DNA of 64,000 nt from positions 52,917,486 through 52,981,485 of the forward strand of contig CM042040.1 in the NCBI GenBank assembly GCA_023525975.1, read 5' to 3'. The position numbers and the translations under genes were made by a program. This stretch comes from Smallanthus sonchifolius (Eukaryota; Streptophyta; Magnoliopsida; Asterales; Asteraceae). Positions 35,001-47,191 of the stretch are shown here, piece by piece; the stretch's first letter is position 1, and the number at the start of each line of letters is the position of its first letter. Under the pieces are notes generated by a model. It was not told the DNA's origin and made no database searches. It saw nothing but the letters and a program-made list of their open reading frames with translations.

Positions 35001-36476
35001 AGTCGTAAAGAACGTATCATGCTTCATAGTGTTCATATTCATAACGATATCCAAGCCCGTATTCTCAAAGCACAACACACCTCGGTTACCGAGGGAAATA
35101 TGTATCAAGAGATGGCATGTGGCGTAGAACTCTTGCTAGAAACCAAAGCCAACGGTCTATTGTATTACTTGGACCGTATCTGAGTTCCCGATCGCGACGA
35201 TCTTCGTATATTTTTGATGAACGAGTCCCACAAAACTCGATATTCGGTACATCCCGGAGCTGATAAGATGTACATGGGTCTCCGTCAGCAATATTGGTGG
35301 CCCGGCATGATAAAGGACATTGCCCTCTTTGTGGCAAAATGCCTAACTTGTTCTAAAGTGAAGGCCGAACACCAGAAGCCCTCCGGTCTCCTCGAACAAC
35401 CTGAAATTCTCGTGTGGAAGTGGGAGAACCTTGCTATGGATTTCATCACCAAACTCCCACGCACTTCTAGTGGGCACGATAGTATCTGGGTTATTATCGA
35501 CCGACTTACAAAGTCTACTCATTTCTTGCCTATTCGTGAGGACTATTGAGTCGAGAAATTGGCTCGGATCTATATTGATGAGATCGTAAGTCGTCACGGA
35601 ATCCCTTTGAACATCATCTCCGATCGTGATTCGCGTTTTACTTCCCGATTTTGGCAAACATTGCAGTCAGCACTTGGTACTCATTTGGATTTAAGTACGA
35701 CTTACCATCCTCAAACTGATGGACAAACCGAACGAACAATCCAAACTCTTGAGGATATGCTTAGAGCTTGTGTTATTGACTTTGGTGGCAATTGGGATTC
35801 TCACCTACCACTGATTGAATTTTCCTACAACAACAGCTACCACTCAAGCATTAACATGGCACCGTTTGAAGCTCTTTATGGACGAAAATGTCGTTCACCG
35901 ATTTGTTGGATCGAAATTGGTGAAGCACAAATCACCAGTCTCGAGCTTATCCAAGAGACCACCGATAAAATCTTTCTTATTCGTGACAACATTCGAGTAG
36001 CAAGGAGTCGGCAAAAGAGCTATGCCGATAAAAGACGAAAACCCTTGGAATTTCAAGTTGGGGATATGGTTCTCCTAAAGGTATCACCTTGGAAGGGCGT
36101 AGTCCGATTTGGAAAGAAAGGAAAACTTGCACCTCGATATGTGGGTCCATTCAAGATACTCGAAAGGGTAGGAAAAGTGGCCTACAAACTCGATCTTCCT
36201 TCAGAACTTAGCAACGTTCATCCAACCTTCCATGTATCAAATTTGAAAAAGTGTCTAGCCGATGGGAATCTCCACGTCCCTCTTGACGAAGTGCGTATTG
36301 ACGAAAAAATGCACTTTGTAGAAAAACCCGTGGAAATCATGGACCGAGAAATTAAGAAACTCAAGCGTAGCCGCATCCCCATTGTCAAGGTCCGTTGGGA
36401 ATCTAAACGTGGACCCGAGTTCACTTGGGAATGTGAAGACCAAATGGAGACCAAGTATCCGCATCTCTTTTCATAG
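32034..36476 (+). pseudogene. Element B gag-pol with three stops and altered protease motif
   Basis: The entire 1481-codon frame is preserved with no frameshift, interrupted by three TGA codons: 32967-32969 (inside the first zinc knuckle), 35181-35183 (between RNase H and integrase) and 35547-35549 (integrase core). Domains: gag capsid (about residues 50-220), zinc knuckles (about 32940-33000 and 33069-33110), protease, RT with FIDD (34230-34241), RNase H (YCDAS near 34674), integrase HHCC (about 35245-35350) and DDE residues at 35499, 35622 and 35730, chromodomain-like C-terminus (about 36290-36470). The protease motif reads DTDA at 33228-33239 instead of DTGA: the conserved Gly next to the catalytic Asp is Asp, which should abolish activity. 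The gag ATG at 32034 is supported by the family-typical MPPRR start. Confidence 0.93.
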
Positions 36477-36513
36477 CCTCCACTAGTTGAATTTCGGGGA
36501 GAAATTCCTTTAA

Positions 36514-36524
36514 TATGGGGAGAC
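36514..36524 (+). promoter_or_regulatory. Polypurine tract of element B
   Basis: ATGGGGAGAC-type purine run directly before the right LTR. Confidence 0.8.
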
Positions 36525-38879
36525 TGTGACGTTTCGGATTTTTCGTTCTCGCACTTGTATTATAATTATCGTGTAATCATTCTCTATTTTAATAAAGTGT
36601 AAGAGTTTTATTTGGTTTTATACAAATAGGTATTTTATTTTACGGATTTAAACTAATTAGAATTTTATAAATTTTAAAACTAATATAAAGTTTTATATAA
36701 AAAATCTAAATTTAAAAAGTTGTATATTTAATAAAATAACCTATTTAAATAAGATAAATAACTTTTATAAAAATTATTTATAATAATAAAAAATAAAATA
36801 AGTTTATAAAAACATTTTTAAATTAATTTGATTTAAAAGAAATTAAATTAATTTATTTAAATAAAAGTTCAGGGGTTGTAATGTAATTAAACAAAATAGA
36901 AGGATTTAAAACTGAAATCGACTAAGGGGCTGTTTCTGGTCAATTTAAACTACAAGGGACCATCCGTATTAATTTTAAGGGCTAATTCGAGTCAAACCAA
37001 ACTCCAGGGACTAAATCTGTCAATTCTCGATTCGTTTATCCGGTCACCCCCTCCGATGGTCCGGCGGGTAAAGAACCTTCCGGCGACGCCCGACAAGGCT
37101 GTTTCTCTGCACCTCGACAGCCGCTAAAGGCTTCTCTGGCTTCATCTCCCCCACGCGAACAAGACCCCCCGACCAATTGGTCTCCTCAACATAAGGATCG
37201 TCTGATCCTGTTGGTGGCCGAGAAACCCATGTTCGAATTCGCGCCCGACAGACCACCTCCACGCGTGTTGAATATCTGGTTAGTTTCGTCTCGTCCAGAC
37301 TAGTGTCGGAACGTGCCCAATTGCACGTTTTAACAAAGAAATCAAGCTCGGCTATAAATAGCCATAGTCGGCCCTGCACGAGCTCGCTACCCCTCTTCCA
37401 CCCAATCTCACTCCAAATTGAAGGCACCATTTCAATCGACATCTCTGTGTGAATCTTTGACCAAGGTTGTAGAGGCTGATCCCATCCAGAAGCTCGATTC
37501 TCATTCTGGACATTCTCGGATTTAAGACTCTGTCGTCCGGTCCCTTTGCGACCACGTAAGAATTCTCAAACTTCGTTTCTTTACCTTCTGTTATCATAAG
37601 ACAAGCTGAACCAATCGAAGTCACGACTCCAAACCATCGATTACCGGACAAACTATTGTTCTGAAAAATTACTGCTTTATTTTCTAAAGTCTGGGCCATC
37701 GAAACTATTTAGTTTCGATTGAGTAAATGGTCAATCGAAACTAGTAGTTTCGATAGATGGTAGTTTCGACAGCCTGTGTATCACTTATAAATGATCAATC
37801 GAAACTAGTAGTTTCGATATATGGTAGTTTCGACAGCCTGTGTATCACTTATAAATGATCAATCGAAACTAGTAGTTTCGACAGTTCTGTGTATCACTTG
37901 TAAATGGTCAATCGAAACTAGTAGTTTCGATTGAACACAGTTTTGATACCTGTCACAACTATAAAACAGTTTCGATCAAATCAGTAATTTCAAGTAAATC
38001 TGGACAAACTTTTATGCAAATAACACTGAGAAATGCTATTATAAACCTATACACAATTAAATACTAATACGCACATGTAAACATACAATAATACCTATTT
38101 ATCTACATAGGGTTTCAACGTGCTTAGACTTCAACATCTTTATCACCTACACACGTGGAAAAATACCCGCTTGCAAGGTGAGTTACATAGCCCCTATTTT
38201 ACATTTTCATACGTTTTGGGGTGAAACATTATACATGCTACTCATATTGTTTGTACGTGTTATACATGAAACTATATGCTTATTCTTTGGATGTACATAC
38301 ATTTAAACACAAGACAACCAACTATAATATTGATAGATCTATTGTGCCTGACCAGCCCACCCGGTTAGGGTGTTTATTACTGCATACTCGGATATAACCG
38401 CGTGTTATATTCAAACATATCGGATATAGGGGGTAACTATATTCAAGCATACCGGACTTAGCTGTTGTGCTCTGTTCAAGCGCGTCAAACTCGGTTTGAA
38501 TTGTGATTAAATAAATGATACATCCTATATACTATGTTTAACAAGATAAACAATGAGTTGCAAAACGATTTACAACTACTATTTACCGGAATTACTAAAC
38601 CTATGTACTCACCAACTTTTTAGTTGACACTTGATTTAAATAATGTTTCAGGTTTGGATATGTGACTACTTGCCGAAGATTTCTCCACATAAGGACTATG
38701 GAACTAGTTAAATAAATCAATGTTTTGAACTAGACTAGGTTATTTGGAATGTATCGTATTTGGATCTTGTTGTCTTTAAATTTAATTAATGAATTATGCA
38801 ACCTTTTAGTTATCATGTGCTTTTGAACAATCATTTCATTATCCGCCTCGATGATTCCGCCATCGGTCGGGGTGTGACA
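36525..38879 (+). repeat. Element B right LTR (2355 bp)
   Basis: About 1.3% different from the left copy plus a 16-bp deletion in the palindrome array (one single-base insertion elsewhere accounts for the net 15-bp difference). Confidence 0.93.
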
Positions 38880-39223
38880 GTGGCGCCCTCGTTGATTCAA
38901 ACTGGTGAAGTGTAAGGCCTTACCCAAACTTACTGTGTGTTTGATTGGACTACTTTGATTCTTGATCGAGAACAATAATAATTGAACGCCATATGAGAAT
39001 GAACTAAATCCATGTCTCATTGATTCAATTGATGTTTTATACGGAAAGGATGAATAACAACTATTGACATAAGTCTATTGTCTTGCTTTAGTTAGTTGTT
39101 ACTAACACCGATATATTTGGTTAATGACTTTAAAGCGTCATACCTTGTTAGGGACAGCCATGTGCAGCTAGAGTGCCGCTGACTGTTTGCGTTGATTTAT
39201 CGTGGATCGTCCAAGTGGGAGAT
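38880..39223 (+). other. Copia 3' untranslated region, right of element B, with polypurine tract
   Basis: Continuation of the copia non-coding 3' part, ending in AAGTGGGAGAT at 39213-39223, the polypurine tract just before the right LTR. Confidence 0.8.
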
Positions 39224-40077
39224 TGTTGGATTTTATGGACCGACCCGATGGACAACGCGGTTGACCGAGCTATGACCCGTAAGAGTTACACCTAGGGCAA
39301 CGAACATTAAATCCACTTAACATGCTTAACTGGTAATTACGAACTGTTAGTGAGACGATATATTTTATATATATTCGTTAAACGGGGATTATTATTTATA
39401 CTAGTTTGTAAATAATTATTATATATATTGCTTTAATCTTTCATTAAAACAATTAAATTAGTTCAGGCTTTTTAGCTTGTATTGGACTTTAGGCCCGAAA
39501 ACAATTAGTAGGGTTTATAATTATTATATATAATTATAATCTAATTATAAACCCTATAACCACACAATTGAAAACAACCGTTTTTGGACTTTCGGTCAAC
39601 TCCAATTAGAAGCAAAAAGGTTTCGTATCACTTTTGGTTTGTGTGAAATTGACAGCCGCAAAACACAAGGAAGCTTTCTTCTTCCTTGCGTAAGTTCCGG
39701 CCAACCCTAACCAATCCCGCCGCCGCGTTTTCCGACCAGTCGCAATCAGCCAACGCCGCTGCCTTGCGCGAATCGGACATCCCCGACACTACCCGTTCTC
39801 GTGTTTCGGTTCGTGATCTAGCATCGGTTCGTTGTACCTAGGTGTCTCAACCGGTTAATCATTAACCCCTAAGGTATAATTAATCTAATCAGTAGATTAA
39901 TTGTTTTTCTTTTTATGTTTGCGTGTTCATAACCAGATCCTGTTCAGTTTGTCAGTGCTGTTAAATAGGTTATGATTTTATTTTCTGTTGCGTATTTATT
40001 AATTAACTGAATTAATTAATTTCTCTGTCAAAACCTGTTTTTACAAAAGTTAAACTGATCACAACTGAATCCTAACA
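39224..40077 (+). repeat. Copia right LTR (854 bp)
   Basis: TGTTGG...CTAACA followed by the CCCAA duplication. It contains 28 bp near 39455 that the left LTR lacks. Confidence 0.93.
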
Positions 40078-40227
40078 CCCAACTGAGGAGTAAACAAAAA
40101 TTGAATCATCGCCAACTGATCATAAACATCTTCGGACTAAGCACTCCTGAATAGACAAGCACACAAGCTCTCCGGAGTACAAGTATCAATCCACCGGAGT
40201 AAAGAAACACAACACATGACTATCTCG

Positions 40228-40570
40228 GTAGGTTTTTTTTTTTGAACGGCGAACATTGAATGTTGTGACGTCGCACCCCCCGTCACATGGGAGAGCCTCG
40301 TCCAACTCCGGCCAATATGTTGTCTTAACCGGGCCCACTTGGCGTCAGAGTTGGAGAGCATCCAAGGAAAAATCCCACCCAATACGGCCCCTTCCGGGCT
40401 TGAGGGAGAGCCGAGGCTCGAACCCTGGATCGGCGTGGGTAAAACCCTGGTGCATCAGCCTAAGAACTAGGCCTCATTTGCATGCCTCATAAATTAATGG
40501 TGGTGGCAGGGATTGAACCCGGGTCCCTTGGGATTTCAGGCCTCACCTCAACCACTACACCACAACCTAG
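40228..40570 (-). repeat. tRNA-derived SINE, possibly dimeric
   Basis: Read on the minus strand from 40570: box A TGGTGTAGTGG (40562-40552), box B GGTTCAATCCC (40519-40509), then a second perfect box B GGTTCGAGCC (40424-40415), and an A run at the 3' end (T run 40228-40239 on the plus strand). Internal Pol III promoter plus A tail is the SINE hallmark. Two box B motifs suggest a dimer of two tRNA-like units. No clear target duplication was found. Confidence 0.6.
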
Positions 40571-40778
40571 TGAAGCCGGGGGGGGTGCACAGGAACCCCC
40601 CGAGTTTTGAAATTTTAGTGTAACGGTAGGTAAAAAAACTGGGGTGAACCCCCTAAAATACCCTACGGTGAACCCCCTTACAAGGTTTCACAGTAAGCGT
40701 AGTGGTTTAGGCCCTATGAAATTGGGGCATCTAAAAACAGTGAACCCCTTGGAAAAAATTCCTGGATCCGCCACTGCT
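40571..40778. repeat. MITE-like repeat abutting the SINE
   Basis: Starts GTGAAGCCGGGGGG and ends CCTGGATCCGCCACTG. The right end, read inward, is CAGTGGCGGATCCAGG, a terminal sequence found in many short plant repeats. It contains repeated GTGAACCCC words. Terminal symmetry is weak and no duplication was resolved, so the class is uncertain. Confidence 0.4.
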
Positions 40779-41279
40779 TCAGAGTAACCAACAAATTCAA
40801 GACCTTAACAAACCTCCCATGAAACGGATATCAACATGCACATTTCAATTTCCACGCTTCATTTTGTTGGATAATGTGACCTGTCATGTGTCTTATTGAC
40901 TCGGTAATGTGTTTTATTGACCCGGTAAGTAGTTGACCGAGTAACTAACTAGGAACAGAAAAGGTGGCACAAAATCATGGTAGTATGGAATGCAATGTGG
41001 ACTAATTAGTTTCCTTGATTTCTGTTTTGTTTTCTAATGTTTTTTGGCATGACCAACTAATATATATTCAAACAGTCAGTAGCAAGAAGCTAAGCCTAAA
41101 CGATACACCACAAAAATAGAGCACCAAACACCTAAGAATTAAATACAAGGAAAAAAAACACGCCAATTTTCCCAAGAGATAAAGGCAGACCTCGAACGAT
41201 TTTTAATCCCTAAAAGACCAAGCACCTTAATATCCTGAATGACCTTAGGAAGAGAAATGGGTTGATAGTTGAAAATTAG
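40779..41279. other. Intergenic DNA, possible copia LTR start
   Basis: No gene. At 40865 TGTTGGATAATGTGACC resembles the 5' end of a copia LTR, but no matching end was found. Confidence 0.35.
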
Positions 41280-41790
41280 GTTGTTCAGGGCTTTCCACAA
41301 GCACCAGATCATGATCAAAGAAACAGCGTGAAAAACCTTGGATTAGAATTTAGAGGCCTTAATGAACTTGAACAAACCCAAGAGATTGGCAATGGAGAAC
41401 GCGGAGATGGATGGGATGTTGCACCACTGAGAAATAATTTGCCAAACGGATTGAGCAAAGTGGCAGAAGATAATTTGCCAAACGGATTGAACATTGGTGA
41501 GCATGCGTCTTTCTCGGTAAGAAATAAATTGCCAAGCGTATTGAACAAACCCAAGAGACCGGAAATGGAGAACGCGTAGATGGATGGGATGTTCAACCGC
41601 CTCGCCACAAATTTTACACTGAGCAGAATCGATGGATATGTTTTTCTCGTGCAAAGCCGACAGGGACAGAAGACGATCATGGACAACTCTCCCAGCCAAA
41701 GTGCACAACTTTATAGGAATACAACTATTCCAACAGTGGCCGGGTGAAGGGGCTAAACCACTGTTCCGGGAACCCCAATTTCTCACACTT
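41280..41790 (-). pseudogene. LINE reverse-transcriptase C-terminal relic (zf-RVT), rearranged
   Basis: On the minus strand 41786-41600 encodes a zinc-binding C-terminal region typical of plant L1-type LINE ORF2: CIPIKLCTLAGRVVHDRL, then IDSAQCKICGEAVEHPIHL. Downstream the sequence is duplicated: 41367-41426 and 41538-41597 are about 60-bp copies 171 bp apart, and a VWQII phrase recurs. An inverted repeat pairs 41493-41526 with 41789-41824. It is a dead, internally rearranged fragment. Confidence 0.65.
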
Positions 41791-41824
41791 TTTACCGAGA
41801 AAGATGCATGCTCGCCAATGTTCC

Positions 41825-42927
41825 TGATGTAGGGTCAAATATCCCGTGTTTAATGTGTTGTTTTGTATATGTTTTAGACGTTTAACTTTGTATCTCGAGT
41901 GGTTTTATGTGGTATTTGTAGTTTTGAGTGTTGCAAGTTAAATGTGCTAAAAGAACAAGAAACACGAAGGAATTAAATAAGGCATCAAAGCACGGAAAGT
42001 CAAGAAGTCAAAGTCAAAGTTGAAAAGTCAAAATTCTTGGAATTTAGAGTCCTCGCGGTACAACAGGGAGACTTCTTTCGCAATACGCGAGAGAGCTAAA
42101 AAGGACCGCGACTATTTTGACCTTCGCGCCACGCGAAGGTTTGGCCAGGGAGCTTCGCGGTACGCGAGAAATGGATATTACGTCAAAAATAACCTAATTC
42201 CAATTATAAACCCACTGTCACTCCCATTCTCGAATTAACTTTGTTCTAGCCACCGCAGAGGTGTTCTAAGGCTATTTTCATCACTCTTTGGTCAATTGTT
42301 CTTAATCTTTCATGTTTGTGAGTTCTAATTTTAATACTTTGATGTTTGCTACAATCATGAGCGGCTAATCCACTTGTGATCGCTTTCAGCTGGAGAGTTC
42401 ATCTCAGTGCAGTTTAGGTTATGGTTCTTTTGTGTTTGATTTATATTTTTGAATGACAAACTTGAATACGCACGCGTTTGATTAATTTAATTTGTTTAAT
42501 TTTGTTTAAGTTAACTAAGTTGCCATCTGTTTTCGGTTTTCTTGCAATTGTGGATTGGTGATTGGGCTGACGAACGAGTTTTAAAACATTGTCCCACAAT
42601 CATCATTTTAATTAAATTGTTAAGTGCCACGCTTAGTTGAATTAAATCAATTGAACCTAAAATTTTGTGAATATGTTGAACTTGAACCCCAGAAGTGATT
42701 GCGTTTTTCTCTAATAGTTTTCTCAACTTAAATTTAATTGCTTTTGATAATTACAATCCTTCTAAGTTATAAAGTTTGAAACTTTAGTAGTAATTGAATC
42801 AGTTTTTCTAAATAGTATTTTCCACGAGTTCCTTGTGGATTCGACAACCATACTTCCCTACCTATAGTCTAACTAGCTAAGGAGTAGTTTTTATTATTGT
42901 TTTTTATTAAGCTTCGACACAAGATCA
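41825..42927 (+). repeat. C1 left LTR (about 1.1 kb)
   Basis: Same first bases as the C2 LTR and similar block order. It contains the perfect palindrome CCTTCGCG-CCA-CGCGAAGG at 42121-42139 and related TCGCGG/CGCGAG words between 42050 and 42170. Confidence 0.75.
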
Positions 42928-42930
42928 AAA

Positions 42931-42948
42931 TGGCGTCGTTGCCGGGGA
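42931..42948 (+). promoter_or_regulatory. Primer-binding site, Asp tRNA (C1)
   Basis: TGGCGTCGTTGCCGGGGA matches the complement of the plant Asp tRNA 3' end except for one base; this primer is typical of Athila elements. Confidence 0.85.
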
Positions 42949-43059
42949 ACTTGTGTGTAAAGTTCTATTTTTTATTTGTTTAGTTTAGCGCTACTAATTG
43001 TGTGTTTACTTGTGCAGTCCACAGGTTTATGCATACTTGAAACTCAGGAAGAAAGTCAC

Positions 43060-44107
43060 CACTTTTGTTCGATCCGGAAATAGAAAAAGCTGCTAGAGCC
43101 AATAGAAAGCTGCAAACTACAATCCAATCAATCTTAGAGAATTTGACAGTCTAAGGATGTCACAAAATCAACCACCAATTCCAGGCCCAAATCAAGGTGG
43201 GGGACCAATCCCACATGTTCCACCACTTCTAGACCTCAATTTTCCCAAACCAGCCACAAAACCGACAACCACCACTACCACCGATATAACAGCTTCCCGA
43301 GCTATTCAGATATTGGGAATAATGAACATTTGTCACCGGGACAAAGTAACAGGCCAGAGCACAGTTCTCAGCATGAGAATTGGAATGGACAAGAAGAATG
43401 GTTTGACATGAACCATCAGGAGGCATTCCCTCCAGGAATCAAAAAGTTGATGTAGTGGACAGTTAGGTCCACCACCACCAAGAACCGAGTATGGGTACTA
43501 ACCGAGAAATCTAGACAACCTTGATAGAGAAAACATGTATAGGTAGCATCCAGTGAACATACCGAACCATAGAGAGGAAAAACCTAGAAACAGAAACCTA
43601 CCTAGGCATGAACAAGGGGTGGATGATTCCGCCCTGCCCTAGCCTTGAATGCTTCTCGAGTTATCCCACCAGTCCGAAGGGGGAATGCATTCGAGATCCG
43701 ACCTGGGTGCTTAGGGATACTCCCACACTTCTTTGGGAGAGCTATTGAGGACCCCTACACACATTTTTTAGAGTATGAGGCTACATGAGGGACAATAGGT
43801 GGTCAAGGGTTCACCACAGATGGAGTGAAACTGGTGCTTTTTCAGTTTTCACTAAAGGACCGGGCAAAGAAGTGGTTCTTATCTCTATCGTCTGCGAGCA
43901 TTGCCACCTGGGCAGTGTTACAGCAGCAGTTCATGGATGAGTATTTCCCACCTCATAAAACTAATGAGGCCAGAGTTGCAATCAGAGATTTCTAGCAGCT
44001 GGGGAGCCTTTCTATGAGGCATTCAAGAGATTCAAGGAACTACTGAGGAATTGCCACATCATGGCATAGAAAGGTGGGAATTGATTCAGTCTTTCAATGA
44101 TGGGTTA
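43060..44107 (+). pseudogene. C1 gag fragment, degraded
   Basis: Recognisable start (FDPEIEKAARANRK region near 43068), then a 43157-43411 frame rich in Pro and Thr, and a retrotransposon gag capsid stretch at about 43830-44095 (LKDRAKKWFLSL and HHGIERWELIQ in shifted frames) with several stops. It is cut at 44107. Confidence 0.75.
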
Positions 44108-45157
44108 TGATGTAGGGTTTAATAACCCTACTTTTACATGTCGTTTTGTGCGAATCTTAGTTGTTTTAGTATGTGTCTTTGTTCGGTTTTATGGGTGTTT
44201 GTGGTTGTGTCTACCTCCTAGGTTTTGTGTGTTAAATGAGCGGGAAATGGAAGCGAAGCAGTCGGATGCGAAGCACGAGAGATTAAAAAGTCAAAAAGTC
44301 AATTTCCTGGATTTTAAGACATGGGCTTCAAAGTTCGCGACACACGAATAAGTAAAGAGGCGCCCCGACTAGTTTGTTTATCGTGCCACGCGAAGAACTT
44401 AGGCAATGATGTTCACGACACATGAAGATCTATTTTTACAGAAAACTTAACCTAAGTCGGGTTTTAAACCACAGCAGCCCCCATTCCGACCCATCTTCGA
44501 TTTCAGCCGTTCCAGAGCTTAAAGAGGGCGATTTCTACTATTCTTGGGTCGATTGTTCTTAATCTTTCATGATTGTAAGTCCTAATACATTAGTTTTGAT
44601 TGTTGTTATGAGTATGAGTGGCTAAATCTCTTATAGTCCTCTTTGGGTCTAGGGTTTTGTGAACAATTGTGAATTCTTGAATGACTAGCTTTGGTTTGTA
44701 ATCTTGATTGGCATGTTAAGCCATATGATTTAATTTATTGATTAAATGCTTTAAACTTCATTGGTTGATTTCAAATTGTTATTCAAGTCTCAATAGTCTC
44801 GGGTTTCTTTAAATCGGGGACAACTTGGGGGTTGGATTATAGTTGGTTAATCTATGATGGTTATGTAAGAATAAGTTTTATTTACAACGAGTTCTTCCAT
44901 TATCACCGAATTCAATTGAACTGTATTATTATGTCTATGTAATTTCTTGCTAATTATGTTGAAGGAACTTGTGTTTGCATACCCGAACCCCGGAGAGGAT
45001 TACCTCTCTCATTATTGTTTTAAACCCAAATCAATTATTATTGTTTTCTGTCTTTGACTATTGTAACAAAGTAACACTTTCCACATACTCCTCGTGGATA
45101 CGATACTCTACTTACCCTTACTAGTTAAGGTGTTTAAGCATTGCTTTTGATTGACCA
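44108..45157 (+). repeat. C2 left LTR (1050 bp)
   Basis: TGATGTAGGG...GACCA, clearly related to the C1 LTR but diverged. Decayed CGCG palindrome words at about 44330-44395. Confidence 0.75.
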
Positions 45158-45159
45158 AA

Positions 45160-45177
45160 TGGCGTCGTTTCCGGAGA
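45160..45177 (+). promoter_or_regulatory. Primer-binding site, Asp tRNA (C2, mutated)
   Basis: TGGCGTCGTTTCCGGAGA, three mismatches to the Asp tRNA complement. Confidence 0.75.
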
Positions 45178-45329
45178 GTTAGTGCGCTTAGTGTTAATTT
45201 GTTATTGTTTGCTACATCTCACAAAAATCAAAAAAATTCTTATTTACTTTTCTTGTTTTATTTTATTCTGTTTTGTTCAGTGTTACACGAGTTTTCTTGT
45301 TTGTGTTGTGCATGTGATTTATCAGTTGT

Positions 45330-47100
45330 ATGCATCATACACGATACTCCAACAAATCCTCCCCATTGCTTTTTGACCCAGAAATTGAGAAGACTGCCAG
45401 AAGGAACAAAGTTTTTCATAGAACTAACAGGGTAATGTCTTCTCCAACCAACATGGAAAATAAACCGGATCATGGGAAGCAATCTGATCTGCCTCCTGTA
45501 GGTCAGTTACCACCAGAGCGGCAAGCCACCTCGGTCATATTCTAATAATCTATTTCTCCACCTAGAACAGATGAGAACCTCAACCAATCCACTAGCCAAA
45601 TCCCACCATTACCAAACTTTGGCCACTCCCTACCACAAGTAAGCCAACCCTTTGAGTTTAAACCCGAATCTAACTATTCTTTACCATATGTGAGGATAGT
45701 GACAGATCCCCTACCACCACCAACTTCACAACCCCCTATGACAAAGCCTTCCATATTCCATTCCACACCCCCACCAGGTTTTCATCCATACAATTCAGGG
45801 TTAGATTATGAGGATGAGGCATATGGGTTTGAAGATGAGTTTGGGGAGTATGAGGATGACACTCATGAGTTGGACAGAAGGGATAGACAAAGACCAAGAT
45901 TACCTGTGTATAGGAGACAGGATATAGGTGTTCGGTTTGAAGGGCAGAATGAGCATCGGTTTGATCAGAGGTTGCCACAGCAACTACCTCAGAGAGATAT
46001 TCCTGCACCGATCCCACCACAGCAGCAACCTATAACAGGCAACGACGACCTGGTCTTAGGAATGAAATTCCTCCTGTTGACAATCCGGGAGGCATTCCAA
46101 GGAGGCATGACAGGGGCCCTATTAGAGGGATTGAGAGCCACTTCAGACCATCCATTGCTTATAATCCATCTCCAGTTGTTATCCCACAACAACATGGGAG
46201 ATCATTTGAGGTTCGTTCTCAGGCAATTTAGAGTTTACCCAAGTATCATGGCCGGGGAACAGAAGAGCCATACTTGCTTCAGAGTGCCTATGATGCCATG
46301 TGCAACACCATTAGGGGATAGGGATTCACACCTGATGATGTGAAGTTGGTATTGTTTCAATTCACCCTAGAAGACAAAGCTCAACAGTGGTTCCACTCTC
46401 TACCGTCAGCATCTATCTACACATGGGGTGATATGCAACAATAGTTCTTAGATGAGTTCTACACCAATCAGAGAACTAGTGATGCTAGGAAGAACATCTG
46501 AAATTTCCAACAACAATCTGGGGAACTGTTTCATGAAGCCTTCCTTAGGTTCAAGATGTTGATTAAGAATTGCCCACACCATGGTTTACAAATGTGGGAG
46601 ATGCTAAATGCCTTCCATGAGGGTTTGACAGATGATGATTCCCGAGACCTCAACTCTATTTCTAATGGAACCTTTGGTACTAACTATGAGGATGTGGACT
46701 GGGATTATTTGGAGAGGATGGCAGGGACACCCAAGAGGAAAGTCCAATCTTCAAGGCGGGCTAGACATTCAATGGTTAGAGTAGTTGATAGCCCTAGTGT
46801 TGAGGCAAGCAGGTTAGAGAAGCTAGAGAAGCAGGTTGCGAATATGAGCACGGGAGGCCAACCATATGAGGTATGTGATCAGTGTGGAGAATTGGGGCAT
46901 AATGGTGCCACTTGTACACGTACATTTGAAGATGTAAATTATATGCAAGGGGGTGGTAGAAACTATGACATGAACTCCAACAAGTACCACCCGGGCCTTA
47001 GAAATCATCCCAACTTATGTTATGGGGATACCTCAAATCAGGCTAACCCTAATTTTCAAGGTAGTGGTCAAAGAGCTCAACAACCATTCCTACCCTGAAA
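45330..47100 (+). pseudogene. C2 gag, broken
   Basis: Begins with the DPEIEKTARRN region, then a Pro-rich segment (45690-46060), a capsid region around 46330-46620 and a zinc-knuckle-like CDQCGELGHNGATC near 46872. At least one frame change occurs between 46343 and 46556, with TAG and TGA codons at about 46443 and 46499. Confidence 0.8.
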
Positions 47101-47191
47101 CCAAAACTTCAGTAAAAAAAAAACCAACTATCAAAGGGGAAATGAGCAAGGAGGATCATATGGATCCTCCAATCAGAGTAGTGAGGGTGCA

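Larger units (their letters stand above)
28754..38879 (+). mobile_element. Element B: Ty3/gypsy chromovirus inside the copia element
   Basis: 10126 bp: LTR 28754-31123, primer site 31127-31139, gag-pol 32034-36476, polypurine tract 36514-36524, LTR 36525-38879. The C-terminal region after the integrase is chromodomain-like, so it is a chromovirus, probably Tekay/Del-like but a different family from A and E: the LTR starts TGTGACG and gag starts MPPRR. About 30 LTR differences counted by eye (about 1.3%). Inactivated by three stops and a protease change. Confidence 0.93.
21988..40077 (+). mobile_element. Ty1/copia retrotransposon, split by element B
   Basis: LTRs 21988-22813 and 39224-40077, initiator-Met primer site, gag-pol 24252-28200, polypurine tract 39213-39223, duplication CCCAA. 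Domain order (protease, integrase, RT, RNase H) is diagnostic of copia. Element B (28754-38879) sits in its 3' untranslated part. Removing B leaves about 8 kb. The LTRs differ at roughly 38 sites plus a 28-bp gap, so this is an older insertion than B. Several stops and frameshifts make it non-functional. Confidence 0.93.
41825..44107 (+). mobile_element. C1: Athila-like Ty3 element, left part only
   Basis: LTR 41825-42927 (TGATGTAGGG...GATCA), Asp-tRNA primer site 42931-42948, and the start of a degraded gag. The gag breaks off at 44107 where the LTR of C2 begins. The remainder is expected to the right of the window. GGTTA at 44103-44107 would be the left target duplication of C2. Confidence 0.75.

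Noticed and set aside
40500..40570. A tRNA gene suggested by box A and box B
   Set aside because: No cloverleaf stems can be drawn and an A tail follows, so it is a SINE head.
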